Shown here: positions 17,414-26,414 of the stretch, piece by piece
Layout of the letters: each line of letters starts with the position of its first letter
How positions within the stretch are numbered: position 1 is the first letter of the stretch
From: Actinosynnema pretiosum
Lineage (GTDB): Bacteria > Actinomycetota > Actinomycetes > Mycobacteriales > Pseudonocardiaceae
Reading direction: 5' to 3'
Assembly: GCF_024171695.1 (NCBI RefSeq)
Contig: NZ_JAMTCF010000026.1
Coordinates: forward strand, 1 to 64,000
Length of the DNA: 64,000 bases
Program-made: the position numbers and the translations under genes
The notes under the pieces: generated by a model
What the model was told of the DNA's origin: nothing
Database searches by the model: none
The model's input: the letters and a program-made list of their open reading frames with translations, nothing else

Positions 17414-20400
17414 GTGAGCGCTGGCTCCGAGCAGTCCGGGCAGGCCGGGCAGAGCGGTCAGGCTGGACAGTCTGAGCAGGTCGGTCAGTCCGGGCAGGCC
17501 GCCGGGGGCATCCCGAAGGAGCAGGTCCGCTTCGCGGTGGTGCTCAACGGCGGGGTGAGCCTGGCCGTGTGGATGGGCGGCTCCGTGCTGGAGCTGGACC
17601 GGCTCACCCGCAGCACCGGCCCGTACCGGCACCTGCTCGACATGGTCGGCGCGACCGCCCGCGCCGACGTCATCACCGGCACCTCGGCGGGCGGCATCAA
17701 CGGGGCCGCGCTGGCGCTCTCGCAGGTCAACGAGGCCGCGAAGCTGGAGCGGCTGCGGGACCTGTGGTCCGAGCAGGGCCGCATGGAGCAGCTGCTGCGC
17801 ACCCCGTTCCAGGGCGACCCGGTGTCGCTGCTGCGCGGCGACGAGTTCTTCCTGCCCCGGCTGCACGAGGCCCTCGAACGCCTCACCGACGACTACCGGC
17901 CGCTGCCCGCGCACGAGCGCCCGGTGGACCTGCGGATCACCACGACCCTGCTCACCGGGGTGCCGTCGGTGACCTACGACGACCTCGGCGAGGCCCTGGT
18001 CCAGTCCAGCCACCAGGGCAGCTTCTCGTTCCGCCGCGACCCGTACGGCTGGGCGAGGCCCGCCGGGGAGACCGCGCAGGAGCGCCCGCGCGACGACTTC
18101 GCCCCGACCGGGCTGGACCGGCTCATCCCCAGGATGGCGCTGGCCGCGCGCGCGTCCGCGTCGTTCCCGTTCGCGTTCGAGCCCTCGCGGGTGCCGGTCA
18201 ACGGCGGCGGCCCGGTCGACATGGCGGGCGTGGCCTCGTGGACCGACGGCGACCGCGACCTGTCCCGGTACGCGGTGGACGGCGGCGTGCTGGTCAACAC
18301 CCCCACCAGGGAGGCGCTGGAGGCGATCGACCGGATGCCCGCCGAGGGCCCGGTGCGGCGGGTGATGCTGCTGGTGTTCCCGCACGCGCCCGGCGCGCCC
18401 GAGGGCGCCGCGTCCCCCGAGCCCGGCCCGCCGACGGCGGTCGGCGCGGGCGGGCAGCTGCTGGGCGCGCTGACCAGCCAGAGCGGGCGCACCTACGTGG
18501 AGCGCATCGAGGAGCACAACCGGCGGGCCGCGACCCGGCGCGGCGGGCGCAGCGCGCTGCTGTCCCGGCTGCACCGCGAGGACGCGCCGATCACCCGCAG
18601 CCTGTACGAGCTGACCAGGACCCTGCGCGGGCACTACGAGGACGTGCGCATCCGGCTCGCCGCCCGCGACCTGGCCACCCGCGAGCTGGACAAGCCCGGC
18701 TCGAACGCGGCGGGCTGGACGTTCGAGCGGGTGCGGGCCGCCGCCGAGGTCGCGCAGCGGAGCTGGCTGCGCGAGCACGGCAGCCTGCCGTACGTGCCGG
18801 TGCCGCCGCTGCCGGTGGCCGCGCCGGTCACCGGCTGGCCGTGGGGCATCTCGATGGCCGAGCGGCTGGTCACCGCCGCGATGGACCTGCTCAAGCGGCT
18901 GGTGTGGGTGGTGCCCGCCGAGGGGCCGGGCCTGGACGACTGCGCGCTGATCACCGGCGACCGGACCGTGCTGCACCGGGTGCGCGCGGAGCTGCGCAGG
19001 CTGCACGAGGAGCTGGACTCGGAGCAGGTGCGGGCGGGCGTCGAGGCGCGGGTGCGGGCCTCGCTGCGGCTGCCCGACGACCGGCCGGTCGAGCTGAACC
19101 AGATGTACTGGCGGGAGCGGCTGCAGAACTTCACCGAGCGGATGGGCGCGGACTCCGACGAGGAGCTCGGGCAGCGGGTGCGGGCGCAGGTGGCGCTGGT
19201 CGCCGAGGTGCTCGGGCACGCGCACGCGATCATCACCCGGTTGAGCCCCGAGCGGCGGGCGATGGTCGGGCTGGAGCCGTGGTGCCTGCTGCTGACCGAG
19301 CCGGTCACGCGCGGCGAGGCCGAGGTGGGGCTGGTCGGGGACGACGTGTGGCTGTCCCGGCTGCTCGCGCTGGAGGTGGCCACGACCTGCCTGGCCGACG
19401 ACTCGATCAGCGGGCTCGACCAGGCCGTGGAGCTGGTGCAGGTCAGCCTGCGCACCCGCAACGCGTTCGCCGACTACAGCCGCACCCCCGACGACAAGGC
19501 GGGCGGGGCGTCGCTGAGCCGGTTCTCCGGATTCCTCAAGCGGTCGTGGCGGGTCAACGACTGGATCTGGGGCAGGCTCGACGGGGCGTCGATGCTGTGC
19601 CGGGTGCTGTTCGAGCCGACCAGGCTGCGGCGGGTCGACAAGCTCGCGGGCGGACTGCCCGGTGACGCCGCGCAGCGCGCCGGGGCGGTCGTGGCGGACC
19701 TGGTGGCGGAGCTGTTCGGCAGCGTCCTGCCCGAGGAGCTGCGGGCGGCGCGGGACGCGGCGGTGGCCGAGCTGACCGGGGTGTACGCCTCCGGCGAGGC
19801 CGACCTGCCGCCCACCTGCGCGGCGCTCGCCGACCTGGCCGCGTGGGGGCTGCACGCGCGGATCATCTGCGAGGAGCTGCCCGCGCTGCGGCAGGCGATC
19901 CTGGCCGACCGGGCGGACGGGGCGGACCGGCGCTCGCGCGGCGAGCTGTTCCTGGAGGAGCACGCCGGGCTGCTGGCCAGGCTCGCCACGCCGCCGATCA
20001 GCACCGAGGAGACGGCGGCGCTGGGCGTGCTGGCGCTGCGCGCGTTCGACCGGGCGGGCATCGGGCGGGAGCCGATCGGCCAGGAGGCGGGCAGCGACCA
20101 GGTGATCCGCACGGCGGCGACGGCGGCGGCGGTCGCGGTGACCGTGGCCGACAGCGACCGGTCGGGGCTGGGGCCGGTGAAGCCGCTGACCAGGGCGCTG
20201 CGCGGGGCGGCGCTGCTGCCCTACTGGATGATCAACGGGTTGACCAGGGGCGGGAACCTGGCCCGGTTCCTGGGGCTGGTCGGGCTGGCGCTGGGCGGGG
20301 CGCTGCTGGTGCTGTCGCTGTTCGACCTGCTGCCCGGTTGGGCGGTGGCCCCGGCCGCCGCGCTGGGGGCGGCGACGCTGCTGGCCGCGTTCGGGTACGC

Positions 20401-21355
20401 CGCGCTGCGGTCGGGGACGCTGCTGCACGGGCTGGTGCTGCTGTCGCCGGTGCTGCCGCTGGTGTCGGTGGCGGTGACGCGGTCGGAGGCCGCGCTGGGC
20501 GGCGGCACGGGCCAGGAGGGGGCGACCACGGGGGTGGTCGCGATCGCCGGGGTGGGGGTGGTGGTGGCGTGCCTGCTGGCGCTGGGCAGCCTGCCGTCCC
20601 CGGTGGGCACGCCGCTGGCGGTGCTCAAGCGGGTGCGGGTGCCGAAGCGGCTGGTCGGGGTGGTGGTGGCGGCCGGGGTGCTGTGGTTGGGCGCGCGGGC
20701 GGCGGCTGGGTGGTTGGCCGAGGCGGACTGGTGGGTCCTGGGGTTGGCGTCGCTGGTGGCGGTGGCGATCGGGTTCGGCGCGTCGTTCTCGCTGGGGCGG
20801 TCGATGCAGCGGTGGCGGCGGGCCGAGGAGCCCGCCGTGGTGGACGGCGGCGCGGGGTCGGGCTCGGGGGCGGGCGTGGACCCGTCCGGTGACGGTTCGC
20901 CGTGGGTCACCGAGCACGCCGAGCCGCCCTCGGCGGCGACCGCCGGGTGGGCCGGGGTGTACGGCACCGGGTACCTGGCGCTGGGGGTGCTGGTGCGGGC
21001 GCTGGACCTGGACTCCCCCGCGTGGAACGCGGTGCTGTGGACCGGGGTCGGGTTCGGGGCGGTGCTGCTGCTGGTCACCACCTGGTGGGTGCCGCTGCGC
21101 GGGCGGGCGCGCATCCTGGCGGGCATCGAGGACCAGGCGGTGCTGGCCGGGGTGCGCGACGAGGCCGCGTTCCTGCGCAGGTTGGAGGGGCACGGCAGCC
21201 TGTTCCGGTTCCTGGTGGGCGTGCGGGACGGCCACCCGGTGCTCAGGCCCGCCGGGAAGCGGGCCGCGCGCCGAGTGGCCGACCGGGTCGCCCGCGCTCA
21301 GGCGGCGAGCGCGGCGGGTGCGGCTGCCGTGACCGAGCCCATCGCCTCGGCGTAG
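17414..21355 (+). CDS. Patatin-like phospholipase, very large with C-terminal TM region
   Basis: The 1313-residue protein resembles the actinobacterial patatin-related family. A Gln/Gly/Ser-rich repeat leader (residues 4-32) precedes the lipase domain with FAVVLNGGVSLAVWMGGS (oxyanion region), the nucleophile Ser91 in GTSAGG and the catalytic Asp289 in VDGGVLVNTP. A long middle region follows, then several hydrophobic segments (about 20230-20800 and again 20960-21090) suggest membrane anchoring. It presumably hydrolyses acyl lipids on the inner membrane face. GTG 17414 has an AGGGGGAACG site; an ATG at 17342 lacks one. The last 58 bp overlap the convergent glycosyltransferase gene. Confidence 0.85.
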   Translation: MSAGSEQSGQAGQSGQAGQSEQVGQSGQAAGGIPKEQVRFAVVLNGGVSLAVWMGGSVLELDRLTRSTGPYRHLLDMVGATARADVITGTSAGGINGAALALSQVNEAAKLERLRDLWSEQGRMEQLLRTPFQGDPVSLLRGDEFFLPRLHEALERLTDDYRPLPAHERPVDLRITTTLLTGVPSVTYDDLGEALVQSSHQGSFSFRRDPYGWARPAGETAQERPRDDFAPTGLDRLIPRMALAARASASFPFAFEPSRVPVNGGGPVDMAGVASWTDGDRDLSRYAVDGGVLVNTPTREALEAIDRMPAEGPVRRVMLLVFPHAPGAPEGAASPEPGPPTAVGAGGQLLGALTSQSGRTYVERIEEHNRRAATRRGGRSALLSRLHREDAPITRSLYELTRTLRGHYEDVRIRLAARDLATRELDKPGSNAAGWTFERVRAAAEVAQRSWLREHGSLPYVPVPPLPVAAPVTGWPWGISMAERLVTAAMDLLKRLVWVVPAEGPGLDDCALITGDRTVLHRVRAELRRLHEELDSEQVRAGVEARVRASLRLPDDRPVELNQMYWRERLQNFTERMGADSDEELGQRVRAQVALVAEVLGHAHAIITRLSPERRAMVGLEPWCLLLTEPVTRGEAEVGLVGDDVWLSRLLALEVATTCLADDSISGLDQAVELVQVSLRTRNAFADYSRTPDDKAGGASLSRFSGFLKRSWRVNDWIWGRLDGASMLCRVLFEPTRLRRVDKLAGGLPGDAAQRAGAVVADLVAELFGSVLPEELRAARDAAVAELTGVYASGEADLPPTCAALADLAAWGLHARIICEELPALRQAILADRADGADRRSRGELFLEEHAGLLARLATPPISTEETAALGVLALRAFDRAGIGREPIGQEAGSDQVIRTAATAAAVAVTVADSDRSGLGPVKPLTRALRGAALLPYWMINGLTRGGNLARFLGLVGLALGGALLVLSLFDLLPGWAVAPAAALGAATLLAAFGYAALRSGTLLHGLVLLSPVLPLVSVAVTRSEAALGGGTGQEGATTGVVAIAGVGVVVACLLALGSLPSPVGTPLAVLKRVRVPKRLVGVVVAAGVLWLGARAAAGWLAEADWWVLGLASLVAVAIGFGASFSLGRSMQRWRRAEEPAVVDGGAGSGSGAGVDPSGDGSPWVTEHAEPPSAATAGWAGVYGTGYLALGVLVRALDLDSPAWNAVLWTGVGFGAVLLLVTTWWVPLRGRARILAGIEDQAVLAGVRDEAAFLRRLEGHGSLFRFLVGVRDGHPVLRPAGKRAARRVADRVARAQAASAAGAAAVTEPIASA

Positions 21356-23805
21356 AGGCCCTCGAACGTGGCCAGGGTGGAGTCGATGGCGTGCGCGGCG
21401 ATCAGCTCGCCGCTCGCCGCGCCCATCCTGGCCCGCAGCGCCGGGTCGGCGGCCAGCGCGTGCAGCCTGGTGGCCAGCTCGGCGACGTCGCCCGGCTGGA
21501 ACAGCCAGCCGTTGCGGCCCGGCCTGCACAGGTGCGGCAGGGCCATCGCGTCGGCGGCCACCACCGGCTTGCCCGCCGCCATGGCCTCCATCGTCGCCAG
21601 GCTCTGCAGCTCGGCCACGCCGGGCATGCAGAAGATGTCCGCGCCCGCGTAGGCCTGGAGCAGCTCCTCCTCGTCCACGAAGCCCCGGAACCGCACCCGG
21701 TCGGCGATGCCGAGCCTCTCGGCGAGCTTCTGCCACTCCGCGCGGCAGGAGCCGTCGCCGACCAGGTCGACCTTCACCAGCGGCACGAGCGCGGCGGCGC
21801 GCAGCAGCTCGTCCACCCGCTTCTCCTCGTCCAGCCTGCCGACGAACAGCACCGTCGGCCGGTCGTTCGCGGGCGCCGGGTAGCGGCGGTAGCGGTCGAC
21901 GTCGATGCCGCAGGACACCGGCACCGCGCGGCGCGGGAACCCGTTGTCGTGCAGCAGGCCCACCGCGCGCGGCGTCGGGGCGGTGACCACGTCGGCGACG
22001 TCGAAGACGTTGCGCAGGTCGCGCCACGCCCAGCGGGAGGCCACGCCCTGGAGCCAGCCGGGAACGTGCGCGTGGCCGAACAGGTTCTCCGGCATGAAGT
22101 GGTTCGTCGCGGCGGTGGGGATGCCCCGCTCGGCGGCCAGGCGCAGCGCGTAGCGGCCGACGACGAAGTGCGCCTGCACGTGGACCACGTCCGGGCGGAC
22201 CGCGTCGAGCACGCCCGCGACGTCCTTCGACACCTGCCAGGGCACGCCGATCCGGAACGTGCGGTGGAACGGGGTCCGGTGCGAGCGCAGGCGGTGCACG
22301 GTGATGCCGTCCACCCGCTCGGTCCGGGGTCTGCCGCTGGGGTCCAGGCACACGACGTGCACGTCGTGCCCGCGACCGGCGAGCCCGACCGCGAGGCGGT
22401 GCGCGAACCGCGCGGCGCCGTTGACGTCCGGCGGGAAGGTCTCGGCGGCGATGAGGATGCGCAGGGCGCGGCCGTCGGTCACGTCGTTCTCCGTTCCGAG
22501 GTGTTCGATTCGCTCCACCAGGGGACCGGGGCCCCCGGTGGTGGTGCCCCTCCGCGCGGGACGGCCCTCGCGGGCTGCCGCGCCCCGGTCCGCTGACCGT
22601 TCGCGCGCGGGGGTGAGGAGCGGCTGGACGCCGCGGTGGTCTGGGGTGTGGCGGGTGGGGATGTGGCGGGTGGGGGTGCTGCGGGCGGGGGTGCCGCTGG
22701 CGGGGGCTGCCTGCCGGGTGGCACTGCGGGCGGGGGTGCTGTCGGCGGGCGCTACCTGCCGGGCGGGGGCACTGCTGGCGGGCTCTGCCTGCCGGGCGGC
22801 ACTGCGGGCGGAGGCGCTGTCGGCGGGCGCTACCTGCTGTGCGGGGGTGTGGCAGGCGGCGGTGCTGCGGTCCGGGGCACTGCGGTCCGGTGCGCTGCGG
22901 GCGGGCTCTGCCTGCCGGGCGGCGCTGCGGGCGGGGGCGCTGTCGGCGGAGCCGTCGTGCCGGTCGTGCTCGACAGCGGGGTCATGCTCGACAGCGGGCT
23001 CGTGCTCGGCGCGGGCGAGGGCGACCACGCCGGCGACCGCGACCCCGGCCACCGCGAGCTGGCCGAGCGCGACCGGGACGCCGGTGGCGGCGGCCTCGCC
23101 GAGCAGGAACGCGCCGAGGCCGACCGCGACCAGCGGGTCGACGGCGGTCAGGCAGGCCACCACCAGGTGCGAGGAGCCGCCGGAGTGGGCGTGCTGGATG
23201 AACCAGCCGCCGACCAGCAGCGCGACCACGATGGCCACGACGGTGAGCGCGGACGACAGGTCGAGCGCACCGGTCTGGAAGTCCTGGGACACCGCGCGCA
23301 TCAGCAGCGACACGCAGCCGTAGGCGACGCCGCCCGCCGAGCCGAACGCCAGCGAGCGCAGCGCGGGCCGGGTGGCGACCACGCCCGCGAGCCCGGCGGC
23401 GGCCAGCAGCGCCAGGCACACCAGCACCGCCTGGAGCTCCGCCTCGGGCGGCACCTCGGTCGGGGTGGCGCTGCCCGCCGCGAGCAGCACGAACGCGCCG
23501 ACGCCGAGCGTGGTCACCAGCACGGCGGGCAGCCGGGCCCAGCGCCGGTCGAGCACGGCGGTGACGCCGATCGCCAGGACGCCCACGGGCTGCACCACGC
23601 TCAGCGGGGCCATGCCCAGCGCCACCGCGTGCACGCCCGCGCCCACCACCATCAGCACCAGCCCGAGCAGCCAGCGCGGCCTGCCCAGCAGCGCGGCCAC
23701 CCGCAGCGGCCCCTCCACCGCCCGCACGGCCTCGTGCTGGAGGCGCGCGGCCAGCGCGAAGAAGACCGCCCCGACCACCGCCAACCCCACCGCGATCCAC
23801 GTCAC
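21298..23805 (-). CDS. DMT-type permease fused in frame to GT4 glycosyltransferase
   Basis: One uninterrupted 835-codon frame joins three parts. Residues 1-270 form about nine membrane helices of a DMT/EamA-like transporter. Residues 271-435 are a Pro/Ala/Ser/Arg-rich linker built of repeats. Residues 440-835 are a GT-B glycosyltransferase of family 4 (FPPDVNGAARFAHRLAVGL, then FVGRLDEEKRVDELL and E-SLATMEAMAAGKPVVA). An internal GTG at 22482 with GGAG 8 nt upstream could start a separate 394-residue enzyme, leaving the permease with a disordered tail. The GTG start at 23805 has GGGAGGGG and overlaps the DUF998 stop (GTGA). Whether one fused protein or two are made cannot be decided from sequence. 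The glycosyltransferase resembles PimB-like mannosyltransferases. Confidence 0.78.
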   Translation of the reverse strand: MTWIAVGLAVVGAVFFALAARLQHEAVRAVEGPLRVAALLGRPRWLLGLVLMVVGAGVHAVALGMAPLSVVQPVGVLAIGVTAVLDRRWARLPAVLVTTLGVGAFVLLAAGSATPTEVPPEAELQAVLVCLALLAAAGLAGVVATRPALRSLAFGSAGGVAYGCVSLLMRAVSQDFQTGALDLSSALTVVAIVVALLVGGWFIQHAHSGGSSHLVVACLTAVDPLVAVGLGAFLLGEAAATGVPVALGQLAVAGVAVAGVVALARAEHEPAVEHDPAVEHDRHDGSADSAPARSAARQAEPARSAPDRSAPDRSTAACHTPAQQVAPADSASARSAARQAEPASSAPARQVAPADSTPARSATRQAAPASGTPARSTPTRHIPTRHTPDHRGVQPLLTPARERSADRGAAAREGRPARRGTTTGGPGPLVERIEHLGTENDVTDGRALRILIAAETFPPDVNGAARFAHRLAVGLAGRGHDVHVVCLDPSGRPRTERVDGITVHRLRSHRTPFHRTFRIGVPWQVSKDVAGVLDAVRPDVVHVQAHFVVGRYALRLAAERGIPTAATNHFMPENLFGHAHVPGWLQGVASRWAWRDLRNVFDVADVVTAPTPRAVGLLHDNGFPRRAVPVSCGIDVDRYRRYPAPANDRPTVLFVGRLDEEKRVDELLRAAALVPLVKVDLVGDGSCRAEWQKLAERLGIADRVRFRGFVDEEELLQAYAGADIFCMPGVAELQSLATMEAMAAGKPVVAADAMALPHLCRPGRNGWLFQPGDVAELATRLHALAADPALRARMGAASGELIAAHAIDSTLATFEGLYAEAMGSVTAAAPAALAA
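22635..22990 (-). repeat. Degenerate in-frame repeats in permease-glycosyltransferase linker
   Basis: Blocks such as CTGTCGGCGGGCGCTACCTG recur (22739 and 22817, 78 bp apart; a partial copy at about 22940), and GGGCTCTGCCTGCCGGGCGG occurs twice. Together they encode a linker of PARSAARQAEPA-like units. An 18-bp doublet (GCTCGACAGCGGG) lies at 22968-22998. All spacings keep the frame. Confidence 0.8.
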
Positions 23806-24407
23806 GACGTCCCCTCCCGCCTGGAGAGCGCAGCCGCCAGCGTGAACAGCAGCGCGTACAGCACGACGAACAGGACGCGTTCGAACAGGCCCAGCAGGAC
23901 CAATCCACTACCCGCGCCGAGCACCGCCGTGTGGCTCAACATGAATGCTCCGGAAGCGAATCCGGCGAGTATCGAGAGACGCCGCAGCAGAGGGCTCGGC
24001 AGAAATGCGCGGGAAACCAGCCAACCCGCTATCGGCAGGCTCGCGAACATGACCGCGCCCGCGTACCTGTGCACCAGTCCGGTCACCGAGGTGGGGGCTC
24101 CGACCGGGTCGGTCGGGAAGACCGCCACGACGGCCAGCCCCGCCGCCCACAGGCCGATGAGCACCGCCACCGGCCCTCGCCTCGGCAAACCCGAGCGCAC
24201 CATGCCCACCAGCAACGCGATCGACCCCACCGCCAGCGCGAGAGCGGTGAAACCCAGCAGCCAGGTCCCACCGGAAACGGAGACGTAATCGCTGATCGTG
24301 TTCTGGACAGGGCTGATCGTACCGCCGGACGAGAGGTGCAGGTAAACTACGGGAAAAGGCGAGACGGCCAGTGCGGCAACAGCCAGCGCCCTCGGCGCCT
24401 CGACCAT
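23802..24407 (-). CDS. DUF998 family membrane protein
   Basis: The 201-residue protein has about six hydrophobic helices and the DUF998 look (SPVQNTISDYVSV after the first helix, GLVHRYAGAVMFASLPIAGWL in the middle). The function of the family is unknown. ATG 24407 was chosen because GGTGGAA precedes it and the hydrophobic region begins there; the frame is open to 24701, but that part overlaps the divergent ABC gene. Its stop overlaps the permease start by four bases, so the two are co-transcribed. Confidence 0.72.
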   Translation of the reverse strand: MVEAPRALAVAALAVSPFPVVYLHLSSGGTISPVQNTISDYVSVSGGTWLLGFTALALAVGSIALLVGMVRSGLPRRGPVAVLIGLWAAGLAVVAVFPTDPVGAPTSVTGLVHRYAGAVMFASLPIAGWLVSRAFLPSPLLRRLSILAGFASGAFMLSHTAVLGAGSGLVLLGLFERVLFVVLYALLFTLAAALSRREGTS

Positions 24408-24510
24408 TTCCACCCTGTTCGCGTCCACAGGGAGATAATGGCGGAATGATCCATCCGGGGATATCGGGAAGTCCCCCCACACGACCCTGGAGCTTCCTGG
24501 AGAACCCTGG

Positions 24511-24542
24511 TGGGGCCAGCCCCACCCCCATTGGCCTACGCT
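24511..24542 (+). promoter_or_regulatory. Operator-like palindrome and -10 for leaderless ABC operon
   Basis: TGGGGCCAGCCCCA (24511-24524) has perfect 6-bp arms around CA. TACGCT (24537-24542) lies 7 nt before GTG 24550 with no ribosome site, so the transcript is probably leaderless and the palindrome would sit near the -35 position. Confidence 0.45.
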
Positions 24543-24549
24543 GCCCTTC

Positions 24550-25488
24550 GTGAGCCCGAAACCCCATCGCCCTGCCGTGGAAGTGTCGGGGCTGGTGAAG
24601 CGGTACGGCGCCAAGACCGCGGTGAACGGCCTCGACCTCGTCCTGGAGCAGGGCAGCGTGCTGGCGCTGCTCGGCCCGAACGGCGCGGGCAAGACGACCA
24701 CCGTCGAGGTGTGCGAGGGCTTCCGCTCCGCCGACGCGGGTCAGGTGCGCGTGCTCGGACTGGACCCCGCGCGCGACGGCGACCGGCTGCGGCCCCGAGT
24801 GGGCGTGATGCCCCAGGGCGGCGGCGGTTACCCCGGAATCCGGGCCGACGAGATGCTGCGGCTGGTGGCCGCGTGCGCCGCGAACCCGCTGGACCCGGCC
24901 TGGCTGCTGGAGGTCCTGGGGCTCGACGGCGTCGGCCGCACCACGTACAAGCGGCTGTCCGGCGGGCAGCAGCAGCGCCTGTCGCTGGCGTGCGCGCTGG
25001 TCGGCAGGCCGGAGCTGGTGTTCCTGGACGAGCCGACGGCGGGCATGGACCCGCAGGCGCGCAGGCTGGTGTGGGACCTGGTGGCGGCGCTCAAGGCCGA
25101 CGGGGTGAGCGTCCTGCTGACCACGCACCTGATGGACGAGGCCGAGGCGCTGGCCGACCACGTGGTGATCGTGGACAGCGGGCGGGTGGTGGCGCAGGGC
25201 AGCCCGAGCGAGCTGACCGCGCACGACGCCGACGAGCAGCAGCTGCGCTTCCGCGCCAAGCCCGGCCTGGACACCTCGCTGCTGATCGCCGCCCTCCCGG
25301 AGGGCATGGGGGTGCGCGAGACCGTGCGCGGCGCGTACCTGGTGGAGGGCAAGGTGGACCCGCAGGTGGTGTCGACCGTGACGTCGTGGTGCGCCCAGCA
25401 GGGCGTGCTCGCCGAGGAGCTGACGGTGGCCAAGCGCAGCCTGGAGGACGTGTTCCTGGAGCTGACCGGCAGGGAGCTGCGGTCGTGA
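24550..25488 (+). CDS. ABC transporter ATP-binding protein
   Basis: The 312-residue ATPase has Walker A GPNGAGKTTT (about 42), Q-loop MPQGGGGYPG, signature LSGGQQQRLSLA and Walker B LVFLDEPTAGMD, with an about 100-residue C-terminal extension typical of DrrA-type exporters. It pairs with the permease encoded next (GTGA overlap). An ABC exporter at this position before ctaA/ctaB is common in actinobacteria; the substrate is unknown, and a role in cytochrome oxidase or heme supply is only suggested by context. Confidence 0.93.
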   Translation: MSPKPHRPAVEVSGLVKRYGAKTAVNGLDLVLEQGSVLALLGPNGAGKTTTVEVCEGFRSADAGQVRVLGLDPARDGDRLRPRVGVMPQGGGGYPGIRADEMLRLVAACAANPLDPAWLLEVLGLDGVGRTTYKRLSGGQQQRLSLACALVGRPELVFLDEPTAGMDPQARRLVWDLVAALKADGVSVLLTTHLMDEAEALADHVVIVDSGRVVAQGSPSELTAHDADEQQLRFRAKPGLDTSLLIAALPEGMGVRETVRGAYLVEGKVDPQVVSTVTSWCAQQGVLAEELTVAKRSLEDVFLELTGRELRS

Positions 25489-26258
25489 GGTTCGAGCCGG
25501 GCACGTTCGCGCCCGCGCCGGGCAGGGCCCCGCTGGGGCGGATGCTGCTGGCTCAGGCCAGGACCGAGGCGCTGCTGACGCTGCGCAACGGCGAGCAGCT
25601 GCTGCTGACGCTGATCATCCCGCTGGGGCTGCTGGTCGCGCTGACCCTGGCGACGGTGCTGCCGGTGCCCGACCCGAGGGTGGCGTCGGCGTCGGCGCGG
25701 GTGTTCGCGCTGGCGGTGATCTCGTCGGCGTTCACCGGGCAGGCGATCGCGCTGGGCTTCGACCGGCGGTACGGGGTGCTCAAGCGGCTCGCCGCGACCG
25801 CGCTGCCGAGGTGGCTGCTGGTGGCCGGGCGGATCACCGCCGGGTTCGCGGTGGTCGTGGTGCAGATGGTCGTGCTGGGCGTGACGGCGCTGCTGCTCGG
25901 CTGGTCGCCGACCGCCGCCGGGCTGGCCTGGGCGGTGCTGCTGGTGGTGCTGGGGACGCTGGCGTTCGGCGCGCTGGGCGTGCTGCTGGGCGGTGCGCTG
26001 CGCGCGGAGGTCGTGCTGGCGCTGGCGAACATCGTGTGGTTCCTGCTGCTGCTGGTCGGCGGGGTGGCGCTGAGCCCGGACTCGATGCCGTCGGGTGTCG
26101 GCGCCGTGGTGGGCCTGCTGCCGTCCGCGGCGCTGGTGGAGGGCCTGGAGGCCGCGCTGGTGCACGGGACCGGGCCGGGGGTCGGGCCGGTCGCGGTGCT
26201 GGTGGTGTGGGGCGCGGTGGCGGGGCTCGCGGCGACGCGGACGACGAAGCTGAGCTGA
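25485..26258 (+). CDS. ABC-2 type transporter permease
   Basis: The 257-residue protein has six hydrophobic segments and an ABC-2 layout (LAQARTEALLTLRNGEQLLLT before the first helix, FDRRYGVLKRLAATALPR after the second). The GTG at 25485 overlaps the TGA of the ATPase gene. The two together form a half-size exporter that presumably dimerises. Confidence 0.9.
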   Translation: MRFEPGTFAPAPGRAPLGRMLLAQARTEALLTLRNGEQLLLTLIIPLGLLVALTLATVLPVPDPRVASASARVFALAVISSAFTGQAIALGFDRRYGVLKRLAATALPRWLLVAGRITAGFAVVVVQMVVLGVTALLLGWSPTAAGLAWAVLLVVLGTLAFGALGVLLGGALRAEVVLALANIVWFLLLLVGGVALSPDSMPSGVGAVVGLLPSAALVEGLEAALVHGTGPGVGPVAVLVVWGAVAGLAATRTTKLS

Positions 26259-26280
26259 CCCGAGCGGCACCGACGGTCTC

Positions 26281-26320
26281 CCGAGAGCGGAGCGCCCCCA
26301 GGTGGGCGCTCCGCTCTCGG
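26281..26320. terminator. Strong hairpin terminator after ABC operon
   Basis: CCGAGAGCGGAGCGCCC (26281-26297) pairs perfectly with GGGCGCTCCGCTCTCGG (26304-26320) and is followed by CTTTCC. It separates the exporter from the ESX-like cassette. Confidence 0.88.
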
Positions 26321-26414
26321 CTTTCCGGCCCCGTTTCACCCGTTCTCCCCCGAAATCACCCGTTGAGCGGTCACCATGTGGACCCATCACACGGGAAGGC
26401 CTTGGGGGCGTGCT

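Noticed and set aside
17309-22351. A 1680-codon open frame on the minus strand
   Set aside because: It is antisense to the patatin gene, whose lipase motifs and codon bias are clear. The frame has Arg/Gly/Ala/His-rich low-complexity sequence with no domain and is a by-product of high GC.
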